From: JAGWBD01 sp965197455
GTDB taxonomy: Bacteria > Chloroflexota > Anaerolineae > Aggregatilineales > Phototrophicaceae
Length of the DNA: 64,000 nt
Direction of reading: 5' to 3'
Assembly: GCA_965197455.1 (NCBI GenBank)
Contig: OZ240208.1
Span: 2,480,001 to 2,544,000 of the forward strand
Of this stretch, positions 25,264-34,102 are shown piece by piece (the stretch's first letter is position 1; each line of letters begins with the position of its first letter). The position numbers and the translations under genes are program-made. The notes below the pieces were generated by a model, which saw nothing but the letters and a program-made list of their open reading frames with translations, did not search any database and was not told where the DNA came from.

Positions 25264-26442
25264 GTGGTCACGCAAACCCAGGAAGAACGCATCTACACCG
25301 AGCAGGGCAAGTTCGGCATTCAGCGTTCGCGCTCGTTCCTCACGCACCAGCACTTGCGTGAGGAGATTCTGGCAGCGCTGGAGCCCATGCTGTTCAGCGC
25401 CAACGACAGCAGCTACCGGGCGCGCCGCGACTTCGAGGAGGCCTTCGCCGCTGAAGTGGAACAGACCTGGGCGACGGGCGTACATTCCGGCACCTCGGGT
25501 CTGTTCTTGGCGCTGCGCGCCTGTGGCGTGGGCCCCGGCGACGAGGTCATCACGATTGCCAACTCCGATATCTCGACCACGGCGGCGGTCAGCAACTGCG
25601 GCGCCACACCGGTGCTCTGTGACGTGCGCGCCCATGACTACAATATGAACCCCGACCTGGTCGAGGCGCTCGTCACACCACGCACCCGTGCCCTGTTGCC
25701 GGTGGACATGCACGGGCACCCCGCCGATGTGAAGCGCCTGCGCGAGATCGCAGACCGCCACGGCCTGATGATCATCGAGGATGCCTGCCTCGCCACCGGC
25801 GCCAGCGACCATGGCCGCTCCGTCGGTGTGTGGGCCGATGCCGTCGTCTTCAGTTTCGCGCCCTACAAACCCTTCGGCGGCGCCGGCAGCGGCGCGGGAG
25901 TGGCCACCAGCAACGTGCAGGTGCATGAGAAGCTGCGCCTGCTGACCGGCTACGGCGCCGGCCGCAACGATGACCAGCTGGAAGAAATTCCGGGCCGTCA
26001 GTACGCAATCGACGAGGGTTACAATCTTTCGCTGGATGGCCTGCAGGCCGCGCTACTCCATGTCAAGCTGCCGTATCTGCGTGAGTGGACGCGGCAGCGC
26101 CGCGAGATTGTCGAATGGTACCGCGAGGGTCTGGCCGGGACGTCGGCGGTGCTGCCGACCTTCCGCCCGGAATCCGGACCCACCTTCCGCTCCTTCACCA
26201 TCTGCGTCGAGCGCCAGCAAGACTGCTTCCACGGGCTACGGGCTGCCGGCATCGAGGCGGCGCTGCACTACACCCCGCCGGTGCACCATTACGAGGTCTA
26301 TCGTAGCGGCCTGCCCAACGCCGACAACCTGCCGGTCACCGAACAGCTGGCCGACCGGCTGCTCACCCTGCCCGTCACGCCGGGACTCACGCGTGAAGAA
26401 GTGAAGCACGTCACCCGGGAATTACGTGCCCTGCTGGACTGA
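25264..26442 (+). CDS. DegT/DnrJ/EryC1/StrS family PLP-dependent aminotransferase
   Basis: The 392-residue protein has VHSGTSGLFLALRACGVGPGDEVI, the cofactor aspartate in IIEDACLATGA and the PLP lysine in SFAPYKPFGGAGSGAGV. The family aminates keto-sugars or, in some members, other carbonyl compounds. In this cluster, with no sugar-nucleotide genes around, a non-sugar amino or oxo substrate seems more likely, but that is inference. The start is GTG at 25264 behind CAGGAGGGC. It sits between the importer and the MmgE/PrpD array. Confidence 0.87.
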   Translation: MVTQTQEERIYTEQGKFGIQRSRSFLTHQHLREEILAALEPMLFSANDSSYRARRDFEEAFAAEVEQTWATGVHSGTSGLFLALRACGVGPGDEVITIANSDISTTAAVSNCGATPVLCDVRAHDYNMNPDLVEALVTPRTRALLPVDMHGHPADVKRLREIADRHGLMIIEDACLATGASDHGRSVGVWADAVVFSFAPYKPFGGAGSGAGVATSNVQVHEKLRLLTGYGAGRNDDQLEEIPGRQYAIDEGYNLSLDGLQAALLHVKLPYLREWTRQRREIVEWYREGLAGTSAVLPTFRPESGPTFRSFTICVERQQDCFHGLRAAGIEAALHYTPPVHHYEVYRSGLPNADNLPVTEQLADRLLTLPVTPGLTREEVKHVTRELRALLD

Positions 26443-26475
26443 AGGCAGGCCGAGAAGAGTAGAGAGGCCCATATT

Positions 26476-27858
26476 ATGAGCACAGTAACAAAAGAAAATG
26501 CCGTCGATATTATTGCCGCGTACGCCGCAAGGCGGCGCTATGAAGACCTGAGTGAAACAGCCATCACGCGCGCCCGCCAGGTGATCCTGGACACGCTGGG
26601 CACCGCCCTGGGTGGCTATCAGACGCGTCTGGGTCAACTGGCGGCTGGTTACGCTGCCTACCGCATGCCAGGCGAGGAGTCGACGCTGGTCGCCGATGGC
26701 CGCAGCAGCAGTGCCGAGGGCGCCGCCTGGGCCAACGGGACCATGTGCAAGTTCCTTGGCATGGACGACACGAGCCGTCTGTCGGGGCACGTGGCCTCGG
26801 AGTTGGCGCCGGTCGTGCTGGCGCTGGGCGAGCATTTGCATCTGAACGGTCACGAGTTGATCACTGCGCTGGCCGTTGGCTACGATGTTTTCGATACTCT
26901 TCAGCCGCCGGTCAGGGACTGGCAGCGTGAGCGGGGCCTGGACCACAAGAGTCAGGTGGGCTCGATGGCCAGCGCCGTCACGGCGGCGGTCGCCATGGGG
27001 CTGAGTGAGGAACTGATCGGCCAGGCGCTGGCGCTGGCGATGGACATGGCCAGCGGCACCGAGCAGTACGTCTGGGATGCCGGTTACTGTGATACCAAGG
27101 ACCTGCTGGCCGGTCTGGGCGCGCGCAACGGCATCATGGCGGCGCGCATGGCGGAATACGGTTTCCAGGGCCCGCCTGGAGCGCTGGACGGTGAATACGG
27201 CTACTTCCACGCCTTCGGCCCGGGTTACGATCCAGCATATCTGGAGGTTCTGGGAAAGCGCGGGGGGTTGGCGGAGACCGGCTTCAAGCCGCACGCCGGC
27301 TGCCGTCACGTGCACTCCTGCGTGGACGCGACCCAGGCGCTGCGGAACAGCAACGGGGGTCTGGAGCTGGATGCCATCACCTCTATCGAGATTGGCAGCT
27401 ACCATGAGGCGATCAACCCCTTTTTCCGCATCGACCCCGAGCCGGAGACAACCGGGCTGGCGGGCTTCAGCCTGCCGGTGACGGTCGCCGTCGTGCTGCA
27501 GCGCGGCGGTTGGTACCGTTCCGATATCGAGACCTGGGACGAGCCCATGACCCGCCATCTGCGGCGGCTGGTGAAGGTCGAGCTGGACGAGGAACTGGAG
27601 AATTCCGGCGGGAACGGCTGCAAGCTGAAGATCAACACGCGCGACGGCGGACAGTACTGCAGCCAGGTGGACTACGCCCTGGGTGAGCCGGAAAAAATGC
27701 TGAGCGACGCGGAGTTCGAGGGCAAGTTCCGTTATCTCATCGGGGACCTGCTGCCCGAGGAGCAAATCGTCGGGCTGCTCGATTCCTGCGCGCGCCTTGA
27801 GGAGCTGGATGACGTTGGCGGGTTGCTGAGTCTGGCTTCTGCCAGGGTCAAGGCCTGA
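26476..27858 (+). CDS. MmgE/PrpD family protein, copy 1
   Basis: The 460-residue protein belongs to the family of 2-methylcitrate dehydratase (PrpD), cis-aconitate decarboxylase and iminodisuccinate epimerase, which abstract a proton next to a carboxylate. Residues corresponding to the active site of cis-aconitate decarboxylase are all visible: DDT at 97-99, His105, His157 in DHKSQVG, Lys208 in DTKDLLAG and Lys271 in FKPHAGCRH. It is the first of four tandem copies. Its N-terminal segment (ENAVDIIAAYAARRRYEDLSE) matches copy 4, whereas its central DAGxCDTKD segment matches copy 3. The substrate is unknown. Confidence 0.9.
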   Translation: MSTVTKENAVDIIAAYAARRRYEDLSETAITRARQVILDTLGTALGGYQTRLGQLAAGYAAYRMPGEESTLVADGRSSSAEGAAWANGTMCKFLGMDDTSRLSGHVASELAPVVLALGEHLHLNGHELITALAVGYDVFDTLQPPVRDWQRERGLDHKSQVGSMASAVTAAVAMGLSEELIGQALALAMDMASGTEQYVWDAGYCDTKDLLAGLGARNGIMAARMAEYGFQGPPGALDGEYGYFHAFGPGYDPAYLEVLGKRGGLAETGFKPHAGCRHVHSCVDATQALRNSNGGLELDAITSIEIGSYHEAINPFFRIDPEPETTGLAGFSLPVTVAVVLQRGGWYRSDIETWDEPMTRHLRRLVKVELDEELENSGGNGCKLKINTRDGGQYCSQVDYALGEPEKMLSDAEFEGKFRYLIGDLLPEEQIVGLLDSCARLEELDDVGGLLSLASARVKA

Positions 27859-27947
27859 GACAGGTAAGTCACGGTGGGTTGCGCGACCATTGCGGGATAG
27901 CCGCGACAGCGCGCCCTGCCGTGCGGAGAATGCAGGGAGGTTGACTC

Positions 27948-29324
27948 ATGAGCACGAAGCATGGCCGTAGTGCCATCGACATCATCGCCGCGCACGCCGC
28001 GAACCTGCGCTACGAAGACCTGAGCGAAATGACGATCATCCGCGCCCGTCAGGTGATGCTGGATACCCTTGGCACCTCGCTGGGCGGTTACCAGATGCGC
28101 CTGGGCCGGCTGACAGCGGACTTCGCCGCGCAGCGGATGCCGGGCGAGGAGGCCAGCCTGGTGGCTGACGGCCGCAGCAGCACGGCCGAGGGCGCCGCCT
28201 GGGCCAACGGAGTCTTGTGCCATCTCCTTGAGATGGACGACACCAGCCGCCTGTCGGGGCACGTGGCCTCGCAGCTGGTACCCGCCCTGCTGGCGCTGGG
28301 CGAGCATCTGCAACTCAGCGGCCGAAAACTGATCACGGCGCTGGCCGTCGGTTACGATGTCTTCGATGCCATTCAGCCAGCGGTGCGGGACTGGCAACGC
28401 GAGCGCGGCCTGGACCACAAGAGTCAGGTGGGCACAATGGCCAGCGCCGTGACGGCGGCGGTCGCCATGGGCCTGGACGAGGCGCAGATCGGCAACGCGC
28501 TGGCGCTGGCGATGGACATGGCCAGCGGCACCGAGCAGTACGTCTACGATGGCGCTGATTGCGACACCATGCTGGCCGGCATTGGCGCGCGCAACGGCAT
28601 CTTTGCGGCGCGGCTGGCGGAGTTTGGGTTTCAGGGCCCACCTGGCGCGCTGGACGGCGCCTACGGCTACTACCATGCCTTCGGCCCAGGCTACGACCCG
28701 TCCTCCCTGGATGGACTGGGGAAACGACAGGGGCTGGCGGAAACGGGCTTCAAGCCACACGGCGGCTGCCGCCACGTGCATTCCTGTGTGGACGCGACCC
28801 AGGCCTTGCGCAACAGCAACGGGGGGCTGGATCTGGATGCCATCACTGCAATCGAGATCGGCAGCTATCCGTCAGCGATCACCCCCGACTTCCGCATCAA
28901 TCCGGAGCCGCAGAGCACCGAACAGGCCTACTTCAGTCTGCCGGCGACGGTCGCCGTCGTGCTGCAGCGTGGCAGCTGGTACCTCAAGGACATCGAGACC
29001 TGGGACGAACCGGAGACGCGCCGGCTGCGGCGTCTGGTGAAGATCGGGCTGGACGAGAAACTGGTGGCCGCAGACAGTAATGGCTGCGAGGTGCGGGTCA
29101 CCACGCGCGACGGTGGACAGTACCGGGGCCGGGTGGAATACGCGCTTGGTGAGTCGGAGAACATGATGAGCGCCGCGCAGTTCGAGGGCAAGTTGCGTTA
29201 TCTCAACGGGGACCTGCTGCCGGAAGCTCGCGTCACCGCCCTCATAGACGCCTGTGCCCGCCTTGAAGAACTGGACGACGTCGGTGAACTGCTACGCCTG
29301 ACCGCCGTCGAGGTCAAGGCCTGA
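27948..29324 (+). CDS. MmgE/PrpD family protein, copy 2 (active-site lysine deleted)
   Basis: This 458-residue paralogue keeps DDTSRLSGH, DHKSQVG and FKPHGGCRH, but its central motif reads DCDTMLAGIGARNG. Compared with copies 1 and 3, two residues are missing, including the lysine of the TK-x-L-x-x-G motif. The frame is intact throughout, so the loss is a clean codon deletion. It shares this deletion with copy 4, while its N-terminus (GRSAIDIIAAHAANLRYEDLSEM) matches copy 3. It may have altered chemistry or serve as a subunit. The gap of 89 bp to copy 1 holds AGGGAGG before the ATG. Confidence 0.9.
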   Translation: MSTKHGRSAIDIIAAHAANLRYEDLSEMTIIRARQVMLDTLGTSLGGYQMRLGRLTADFAAQRMPGEEASLVADGRSSTAEGAAWANGVLCHLLEMDDTSRLSGHVASQLVPALLALGEHLQLSGRKLITALAVGYDVFDAIQPAVRDWQRERGLDHKSQVGTMASAVTAAVAMGLDEAQIGNALALAMDMASGTEQYVYDGADCDTMLAGIGARNGIFAARLAEFGFQGPPGALDGAYGYYHAFGPGYDPSSLDGLGKRQGLAETGFKPHGGCRHVHSCVDATQALRNSNGGLDLDAITAIEIGSYPSAITPDFRINPEPQSTEQAYFSLPATVAVVLQRGSWYLKDIETWDEPETRRLRRLVKIGLDEKLVAADSNGCEVRVTTRDGGQYRGRVEYALGESENMMSAAQFEGKLRYLNGDLLPEARVTALIDACARLEELDDVGELLRLTAVEVKA

Positions 29325-29386
29325 GTCATGTAATACACGGCAATGCTCACGCCCCGTCGGACGAGTGAAGGCAGAAAGGTCGAACA

Positions 29387-30769
29387 ATGAGCGCGAACAA
29401 TGGCCGTAGTGCCGTCGACATCATCGCCGCGCACGCCGCGAACCTGCGCTATGAAGACCTGAGCGAAATGACGATCACGCGCGCCCGTCAGGTGATGCTG
29501 GACACGCTCGGCACTGCACTGGGCGGCTACCAGACGCGCCTGGGCCGGCTGACGGCGGACTACGCCGCGCAGCGGTACCCGGGTGAAGAGGCGACGCTGG
29601 TCGCCGATGGCCGCGGCAGCACGGCTGAAGGTGCCGCATGGGCCAATGCCGTCATGAGCAAGATCCTTGGCATGGACGATTCGAGCCGTCGCGCCAGCCA
29701 CGTGGCAGCGGAACTCGTGCCGGTCGCCCTGACGCTGGGCGAGCAACTGCAACTGGACGGCCGCGAGCTGATCACGGCGCTGTCCGCCGGTTACGACGTC
29801 TTCGATGCCATCCAGCCAACGGTCAGGGACTGGCAGCGAGAGCGCGGCCTGGACCACAAGAGTCAGGTGGGCAGCATGGCCAGCGCGGTGACGGCAGCGG
29901 TCGCCATGGGTCTCAACGAACAGCAGATCGGCAACGCGCTGGCGCTGGCGATGGACATGGCCAGCGGCACCGAGCAGTACGTTTACGACGCCGGCCACTG
30001 CGATACGAAAGACCTGCTGGCCGGCTATGGTGCACGTAATGGTATTTTCGCCGCGCGCCTGGCAGAGTTCGGCTTCCGCGGCCCGCCTGGAGCCCTGGAT
30101 GGCTCCTACGGCTACTTCCACGCCTTCGGTCCCGGCTACGATCCGGACTTCCTGGCGCATTTGAGCCCAGGCAAGGGCCTGGCGGGCACGGGCTTCAAGC
30201 CGCACGCCGGCTGTCGCCACGTGCATGCCTGCGTCGACGTCACCCAGGACCTGCTGAGCAAAAACGGCGGTCTGGAGCTGGACGCCATCGCCTCAATCGA
30301 GATCGATAGCTACCTGCGCGCGGTCACACCCGACTTTCGCGTCAACCCGGACCCGGCTACCTACGGCCAGGCGGGCTTCAGCCTGCCGGTGACGGTCGCT
30401 GTGGTGTTGCAGCGCGGCAGCTGGTACCGCGAGGACATCGAGACCTGGGACGACCCGAAGACGCGCCAGTTGCGCCATCTGGTGAAGGTTGGCCTGGCGG
30501 AAGACCTCGAGGCCGCCGGCAAGAATGGCTGCGAGGTGCGCATCAGCATGCGCGACGGCGGGCAGTACCGCGGTCGGGTGGAATACGCCCTCGGCGAACC
30601 GGAAAACATGCTGACGGACGAGGAATTCGAAAGCAAGTTCCGCTATCTGGTGGGCGAGTTGCTGCCGGAAGAGCGCGTTTTGGCGCTTCTTGAGGCCTGC
30701 GCGCGTCTGGAGCAACTCGGGGACGTCGGTGAGTTGCTACGCCTGACTCTGGCCGCTGTCAGGGTCTGA
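29387..30769 (+). CDS. MmgE/PrpD family protein, copy 3
   Basis: This 460-residue paralogue keeps the lysine motif (HCDTKDLLAG), DHKSQVG and FKPHAGCRH. Its substrate-side loop differs from the other three: DDSSRRASH instead of DDTSRLSGH, so the threonine is Ser and the Leu-Ser-Gly is Arg-Ala-Ser. Later segments also diverge (AHLSPGKGLAGTGF, ACVDVTQDLLSKNG). This suggests a changed substrate preference with the catalytic set retained. N-terminus shared with copy 2, central motif with copy 1. Confidence 0.9.
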   Translation: MSANNGRSAVDIIAAHAANLRYEDLSEMTITRARQVMLDTLGTALGGYQTRLGRLTADYAAQRYPGEEATLVADGRGSTAEGAAWANAVMSKILGMDDSSRRASHVAAELVPVALTLGEQLQLDGRELITALSAGYDVFDAIQPTVRDWQRERGLDHKSQVGSMASAVTAAVAMGLNEQQIGNALALAMDMASGTEQYVYDAGHCDTKDLLAGYGARNGIFAARLAEFGFRGPPGALDGSYGYFHAFGPGYDPDFLAHLSPGKGLAGTGFKPHAGCRHVHACVDVTQDLLSKNGGLELDAIASIEIDSYLRAVTPDFRVNPDPATYGQAGFSLPVTVAVVLQRGSWYREDIETWDDPKTRQLRHLVKVGLAEDLEAAGKNGCEVRISMRDGGQYRGRVEYALGEPENMLTDEEFESKFRYLVGELLPEERVLALLEACARLEQLGDVGELLRLTLAAVRV

Positions 30770-30852
30770 AACGTGGAAGATTCAACCATGCGCGTCGTCG
30801 CCGCTGTCCCGCGACGGCGCCTTCCAGGAGGCTAAAGAAGAAAGGCTCTCCA

Positions 30853-32217
30853 ATGAGTTTGGCCACAAGTGAAAACGCTGTGAACATCATTGCCGCGTAC
30901 GCCGCGAGGCGGCGCTATGAAGACCTGAGTGAAAGGACGCTCGTTCGCGCCCGCCAGGTGATGCTGGACACCCTCGGCACCTCCCTGGGCGGCTATCAGA
31001 CGCGCCTGGGGCGGCAGGTGGCGGACTACGTTGCGCTGCGCTACCCTGGTGAGGAGGCGACGCTGGTCGCCGATGGCCGCGGCAGCACGGCTGAAGGCGC
31101 CGCCCTGGCCAACGGAGTCACGGCCCATATCCTCGGGATGGACGATACGAGCCGCCTGTCGGGGCACGTGGCCACGGAACTGGTGCCCGTCGCGCTCACG
31201 CTGGGCGAGCATTTGCAGCTAAATGGCCGCGAGCTGATCACGGCGCTGGCCGTTGGCTACGATGTTTTCGATACCATTCAGCCGACGGTCAAGGACTGGC
31301 AGCGCGAGCGCGGCCTGGACCACAAGAGTCAGGTGGGCAGCATGGCCAGCGCCGTGACGGCGGCGGTCGCCATGGGCCTGGACGAGGCACAGATTGGTAA
31401 CGCGCTGGCGCTGGCGATGGACATGGCCAGCGGCACCGAGCAGTACGTCTACGATGGTGATGATTGCGACACCCTGCTGTCCGGCATCGGTGCGCGCAAT
31501 GGTATCTTTGCAGCGCGGCTGGCGGAATTCGGATTTCAGGGGCCGCCGGGCGCACTGGACGGCGCCTACGGTTACTTCCACGCCTTTGGTCCGGGCTACG
31601 ACGCGGCCTGTCTGGCGAACCTGGGAGAGCATCAGGGGCTGGCGGAGACGGGCTTCAAGCCGCATGCCGGCTGCCGCCACGTCCACTCCTGCGTGGACGC
31701 GACCATAGCCCTGCGCAACAGCAACGGAAGCCTGGAGCTGGATGCCATCACCTCCATCGAAGTCGACAGCTATCTAAACGCGATCACGCCCTACTTCCGC
31801 ATCGACCCGGAGCCGCAAAACGGCTACCAGGCCTGCTACAGCCTGCCGGTGACGGTGGCCGTCGTGCTGCAGCGTGGCAGCCTGTACAAGGCGGACATCA
31901 CAGCCTGGGACGACCCGCAGGTACGCCGTCTGCGGCGCCTGGTCAAGGTCGGGCTGGAAGAGGAGCTGGAAAACGCCGGCAAGAACGGCTGCGAGGTGCG
32001 CATCACCACGCGCGACGGTGGACAGTACCGCGGCCGTGTGGAATACGCCCGCGGCGAGCCGGAGAATATGATGAGCGACGCGGAGTTCGAGGGCAAGTTC
32101 CGCAAGCTGGTGGGCGATCTGCTGCCGGAGGCGCGCATCACGGCGCTCTTCGACGCCTGCGCGCGCCTGGAGACGCTGGACGACGTCGGCCAGCTGCTGC
32201 GCCTGACGCAATGCTAA
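30853..32217 (+). CDS. MmgE/PrpD family protein, copy 4 (active-site lysine deleted)
   Basis: The 454-residue last copy has DDTSRLSGH, DHKSQVG and FKPHAGCRH, but reads DCDTLLSGIGARNG, with the same two-residue deletion as copy 2. The C-terminus is a few residues shorter (LRLTQC) than in the others. N-terminal ENAVNIIAAYAARRRYEDLSE matches copy 1. It is followed after 28 bp by the enolase-superfamily gene, which binds the array to the rest of the pathway. Confidence 0.9.
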   Translation: MSLATSENAVNIIAAYAARRRYEDLSERTLVRARQVMLDTLGTSLGGYQTRLGRQVADYVALRYPGEEATLVADGRGSTAEGAALANGVTAHILGMDDTSRLSGHVATELVPVALTLGEHLQLNGRELITALAVGYDVFDTIQPTVKDWQRERGLDHKSQVGSMASAVTAAVAMGLDEAQIGNALALAMDMASGTEQYVYDGDDCDTLLSGIGARNGIFAARLAEFGFQGPPGALDGAYGYFHAFGPGYDAACLANLGEHQGLAETGFKPHAGCRHVHSCVDATIALRNSNGSLELDAITSIEVDSYLNAITPYFRIDPEPQNGYQACYSLPVTVAVVLQRGSLYKADITAWDDPQVRRLRRLVKVGLEEELENAGKNGCEVRITTRDGGQYRGRVEYARGEPENMMSDAEFEGKFRKLVGDLLPEARITALFDACARLETLDDVGQLLRLTQC

Positions 32218-32245
32218 TGACCGGAACAGAAGCGGGAGAACGGCC

Positions 32246-33337
32246 ATGAAGATTACCGAAGTGCGTTCGACCATCGTCCGCATCCCTCGCCGGCGCCTGT
32301 TGCTCACCTACTACGGCGGGTCGCCAGATACGGCCACTGTGGTCGTGGAGGTGATGACCGACGAGGGCATTACCGGCATCGGGCAGACGATCGCGCCGGC
32401 GCCGTTCTACGGCGATTCGGTGGAAGTCATCAAGGCGGCCACCGACGCCTACCTGGTGCCTGCCATGGTGGGACAGGACCCCTTCGCCATCGAGCAACGC
32501 TTCGCCGATATGCAGGCACTGAGTGTGAGCAACTACGCCATCACCGCGGTCGAGATGGCCCTGTGGGACGTCAAGGGCAAGGCGCTGGGGGTGCCGGTCT
32601 ACGAATTGCTGGGCGGACGCTGCAACGCTGGCGCGCCCCTGCACGCCCTTGCTGATCACGATGAGCCCGAAGCGATGGCCGAGCATGTAAACGAACTGGT
32701 GGCGGAAGGCTGGACCTGGTTCAAGGCCAAGATCGGCTTCGAGGTGGACCAGGATATCGCCATGTACGCCCGGATTCGCGAACTTTGCGACGATCGCGCC
32801 CGCTTCCAGCTGGACAGCAACACCGGCTACACCCTTGGGCAAGCGGTGCGGGCGTTGCCGGTAATGGAACAAATCGGCGGTGTGGGGCTGTTCGAGCAGC
32901 CGGTGCGCTATATCGACGAGATGGCTACGCTGGCCGCGCGCCTGAACACGCCGCTGCAGGCGGATGAAATCACACTCGGCCCGCGCAGCATTTACGAGAT
33001 CGCACGCGCTGATGCGGCGCACGTGCTGCACTACAAGCTGGAGAAGTATGGCGGTCTCTTGCCGGGGCACAAGATGAACGCTGTCGCCGAAGCCGCCGGC
33101 CTGGAGATCTCGGTCGCGCCCTACTTCGATATCATGGCCGCCGGCGCCGCCCATCTGGCCGCCTCCACGCGTATCGCGCGCTGGCGCGCCGGCTTTTCCG
33201 ACATGACCGACACGCTGCTGGCCGAGCCTTACGAACCGGCAGGGCAGGTGCTGGAGCCGCTGGATGCGCCTGGACTGGGTGTGGCCATCGACCCGGACAA
33301 GCTGGCATACTGTGCGGCGCATGATGGGAATCTGTGA
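32246..33337 (+). CDS. Mandelate racemase/muconate lactonizing enzyme family protein (enolase superfamily)
   Basis: The 363-residue protein has an N-terminal capping domain and a TIM-barrel with FKAKIGF (KxK catalytic pair, about residue 160), metal ligands in LDSNTGY, LFEQPV and LQADEI, and a second lysine in HYKLEKYGG. A lysine at both barrel positions is the muconate-lactonizing/dipeptide-epimerase/racemase pattern rather than the mandelate racemase His-Asp pattern. It abstracts an alpha-proton from a carboxylate. Epimerisation of an amino acid derivative would fit the cluster. GGGAGAAC precedes the ATG. Confidence 0.9.
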   Translation: MKITEVRSTIVRIPRRRLLLTYYGGSPDTATVVVEVMTDEGITGIGQTIAPAPFYGDSVEVIKAATDAYLVPAMVGQDPFAIEQRFADMQALSVSNYAITAVEMALWDVKGKALGVPVYELLGGRCNAGAPLHALADHDEPEAMAEHVNELVAEGWTWFKAKIGFEVDQDIAMYARIRELCDDRARFQLDSNTGYTLGQAVRALPVMEQIGGVGLFEQPVRYIDEMATLAARLNTPLQADEITLGPRSIYEIARADAAHVLHYKLEKYGGLLPGHKMNAVAEAAGLEISVAPYFDIMAAGAAHLAASTRIARWRAGFSDMTDTLLAEPYEPAGQVLEPLDAPGLGVAIDPDKLAYCAAHDGNL

Positions 33338-33367
33338 GTAGCGACAACAACGCACCCGGAGTAACGC

Positions 33368-34102
33368 ATGGTTGAGACAGTCGATATCCAGCGTCCGCCG
33401 GCGCATCTGATCGCCGGGCTCAGCGGCATCGGCAGCGCCACGGCTTCCGCCGAGCTCAATCGCCTGGGCGTGCGCGACGCGCAGTTGCGCGGCCCGGTGG
33501 CGCAAACGCCGGGCGCGTCCATCGTCGGGCCGGCGCTCACGCTGCAGTTCATGCCGCGGCGCGAGGACCTGATCAGCCTGGACGAGTACGACGACCCGCA
33601 GCGCCAGTTGCACCGCCACGTGCTGTTTCACGCGCAACCGGGCGACGTGGTCGTCGTGGATGCGCGCGGAGACATGGGCAGCGGCGTCTTCGGCGAGATG
33701 ATGCTGACCTACTTCCGCGGGCGCGGCGGCATCGGCGTGGTCATCGACGGCTGCATTCGCGACTTTGGGCAGGCGCAGGAGCTGGGCCTGGGCCTGTGGC
33801 TGCGCGGCGCGACGCCCAATTTCCACGCGCAGACCAACATCATGCCCTTCGCCGTCAACCAGCCGATTGCCTGTGGCAACACGCTGGTCATGCCTGGCGA
33901 CATCATCGTGGCGGACGACGACGGCGCGGTCAACGTTCCCGTCGCCCTGGCCGAACAGCTGATCGCGACGGCCGGCGAGCACGCTGAATGGGAAGTCTTC
34001 TCGCGTATGAAGCTGGCCGAGGGCGGCGACCTGCGCAAGTATTATCCGCTGCGGGATGACGCCCGCGCTGAATACGAAGCCTGGCGCCGCGACCAGGAAT
34101 GA
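33368..34102 (+). CDS. RraA-like protein (HMG/oxaloacetate aldolase-decarboxylase family)
   Basis: The 244-residue protein shows GDMGSGVFGEMM (101-112) followed by GIGVVIDGCIRDFGQ with Arg131-Asp132, the metal- and pyruvate-binding signature of the RraA/4-hydroxy-4-methyl-2-oxoglutarate aldolase family. Members with this site split 4-hydroxy-2-oxoacids or decarboxylate oxaloacetate. As the last metabolic gene of the cluster it could release pyruvate or a similar product. Its TGA overlaps the ATG of the M23 peptidase gene by 4 bp. Confidence 0.85.
   Translation: MVETVDIQRPPAHLIAGLSGIGSATASAELNRLGVRDAQLRGPVAQTPGASIVGPALTLQFMPRREDLISLDEYDDPQRQLHRHVLFHAQPGDVVVVDARGDMGSGVFGEMMLTYFRGRGGIGVVIDGCIRDFGQAQELGLGLWLRGATPNFHAQTNIMPFAVNQPIACGNTLVMPGDIIVADDDGAVNVPVALAEQLIATAGEHAEWEVFSRMKLAEGGDLRKYYPLRDDARAEYEAWRRDQE

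Noticed and set aside
32138..33982. A 614-codon minus-strand open frame
   Set aside because: Antisense to the enolase-superfamily and RraA-like genes, which have full motifs. Composition is that of a GC-rich shadow.
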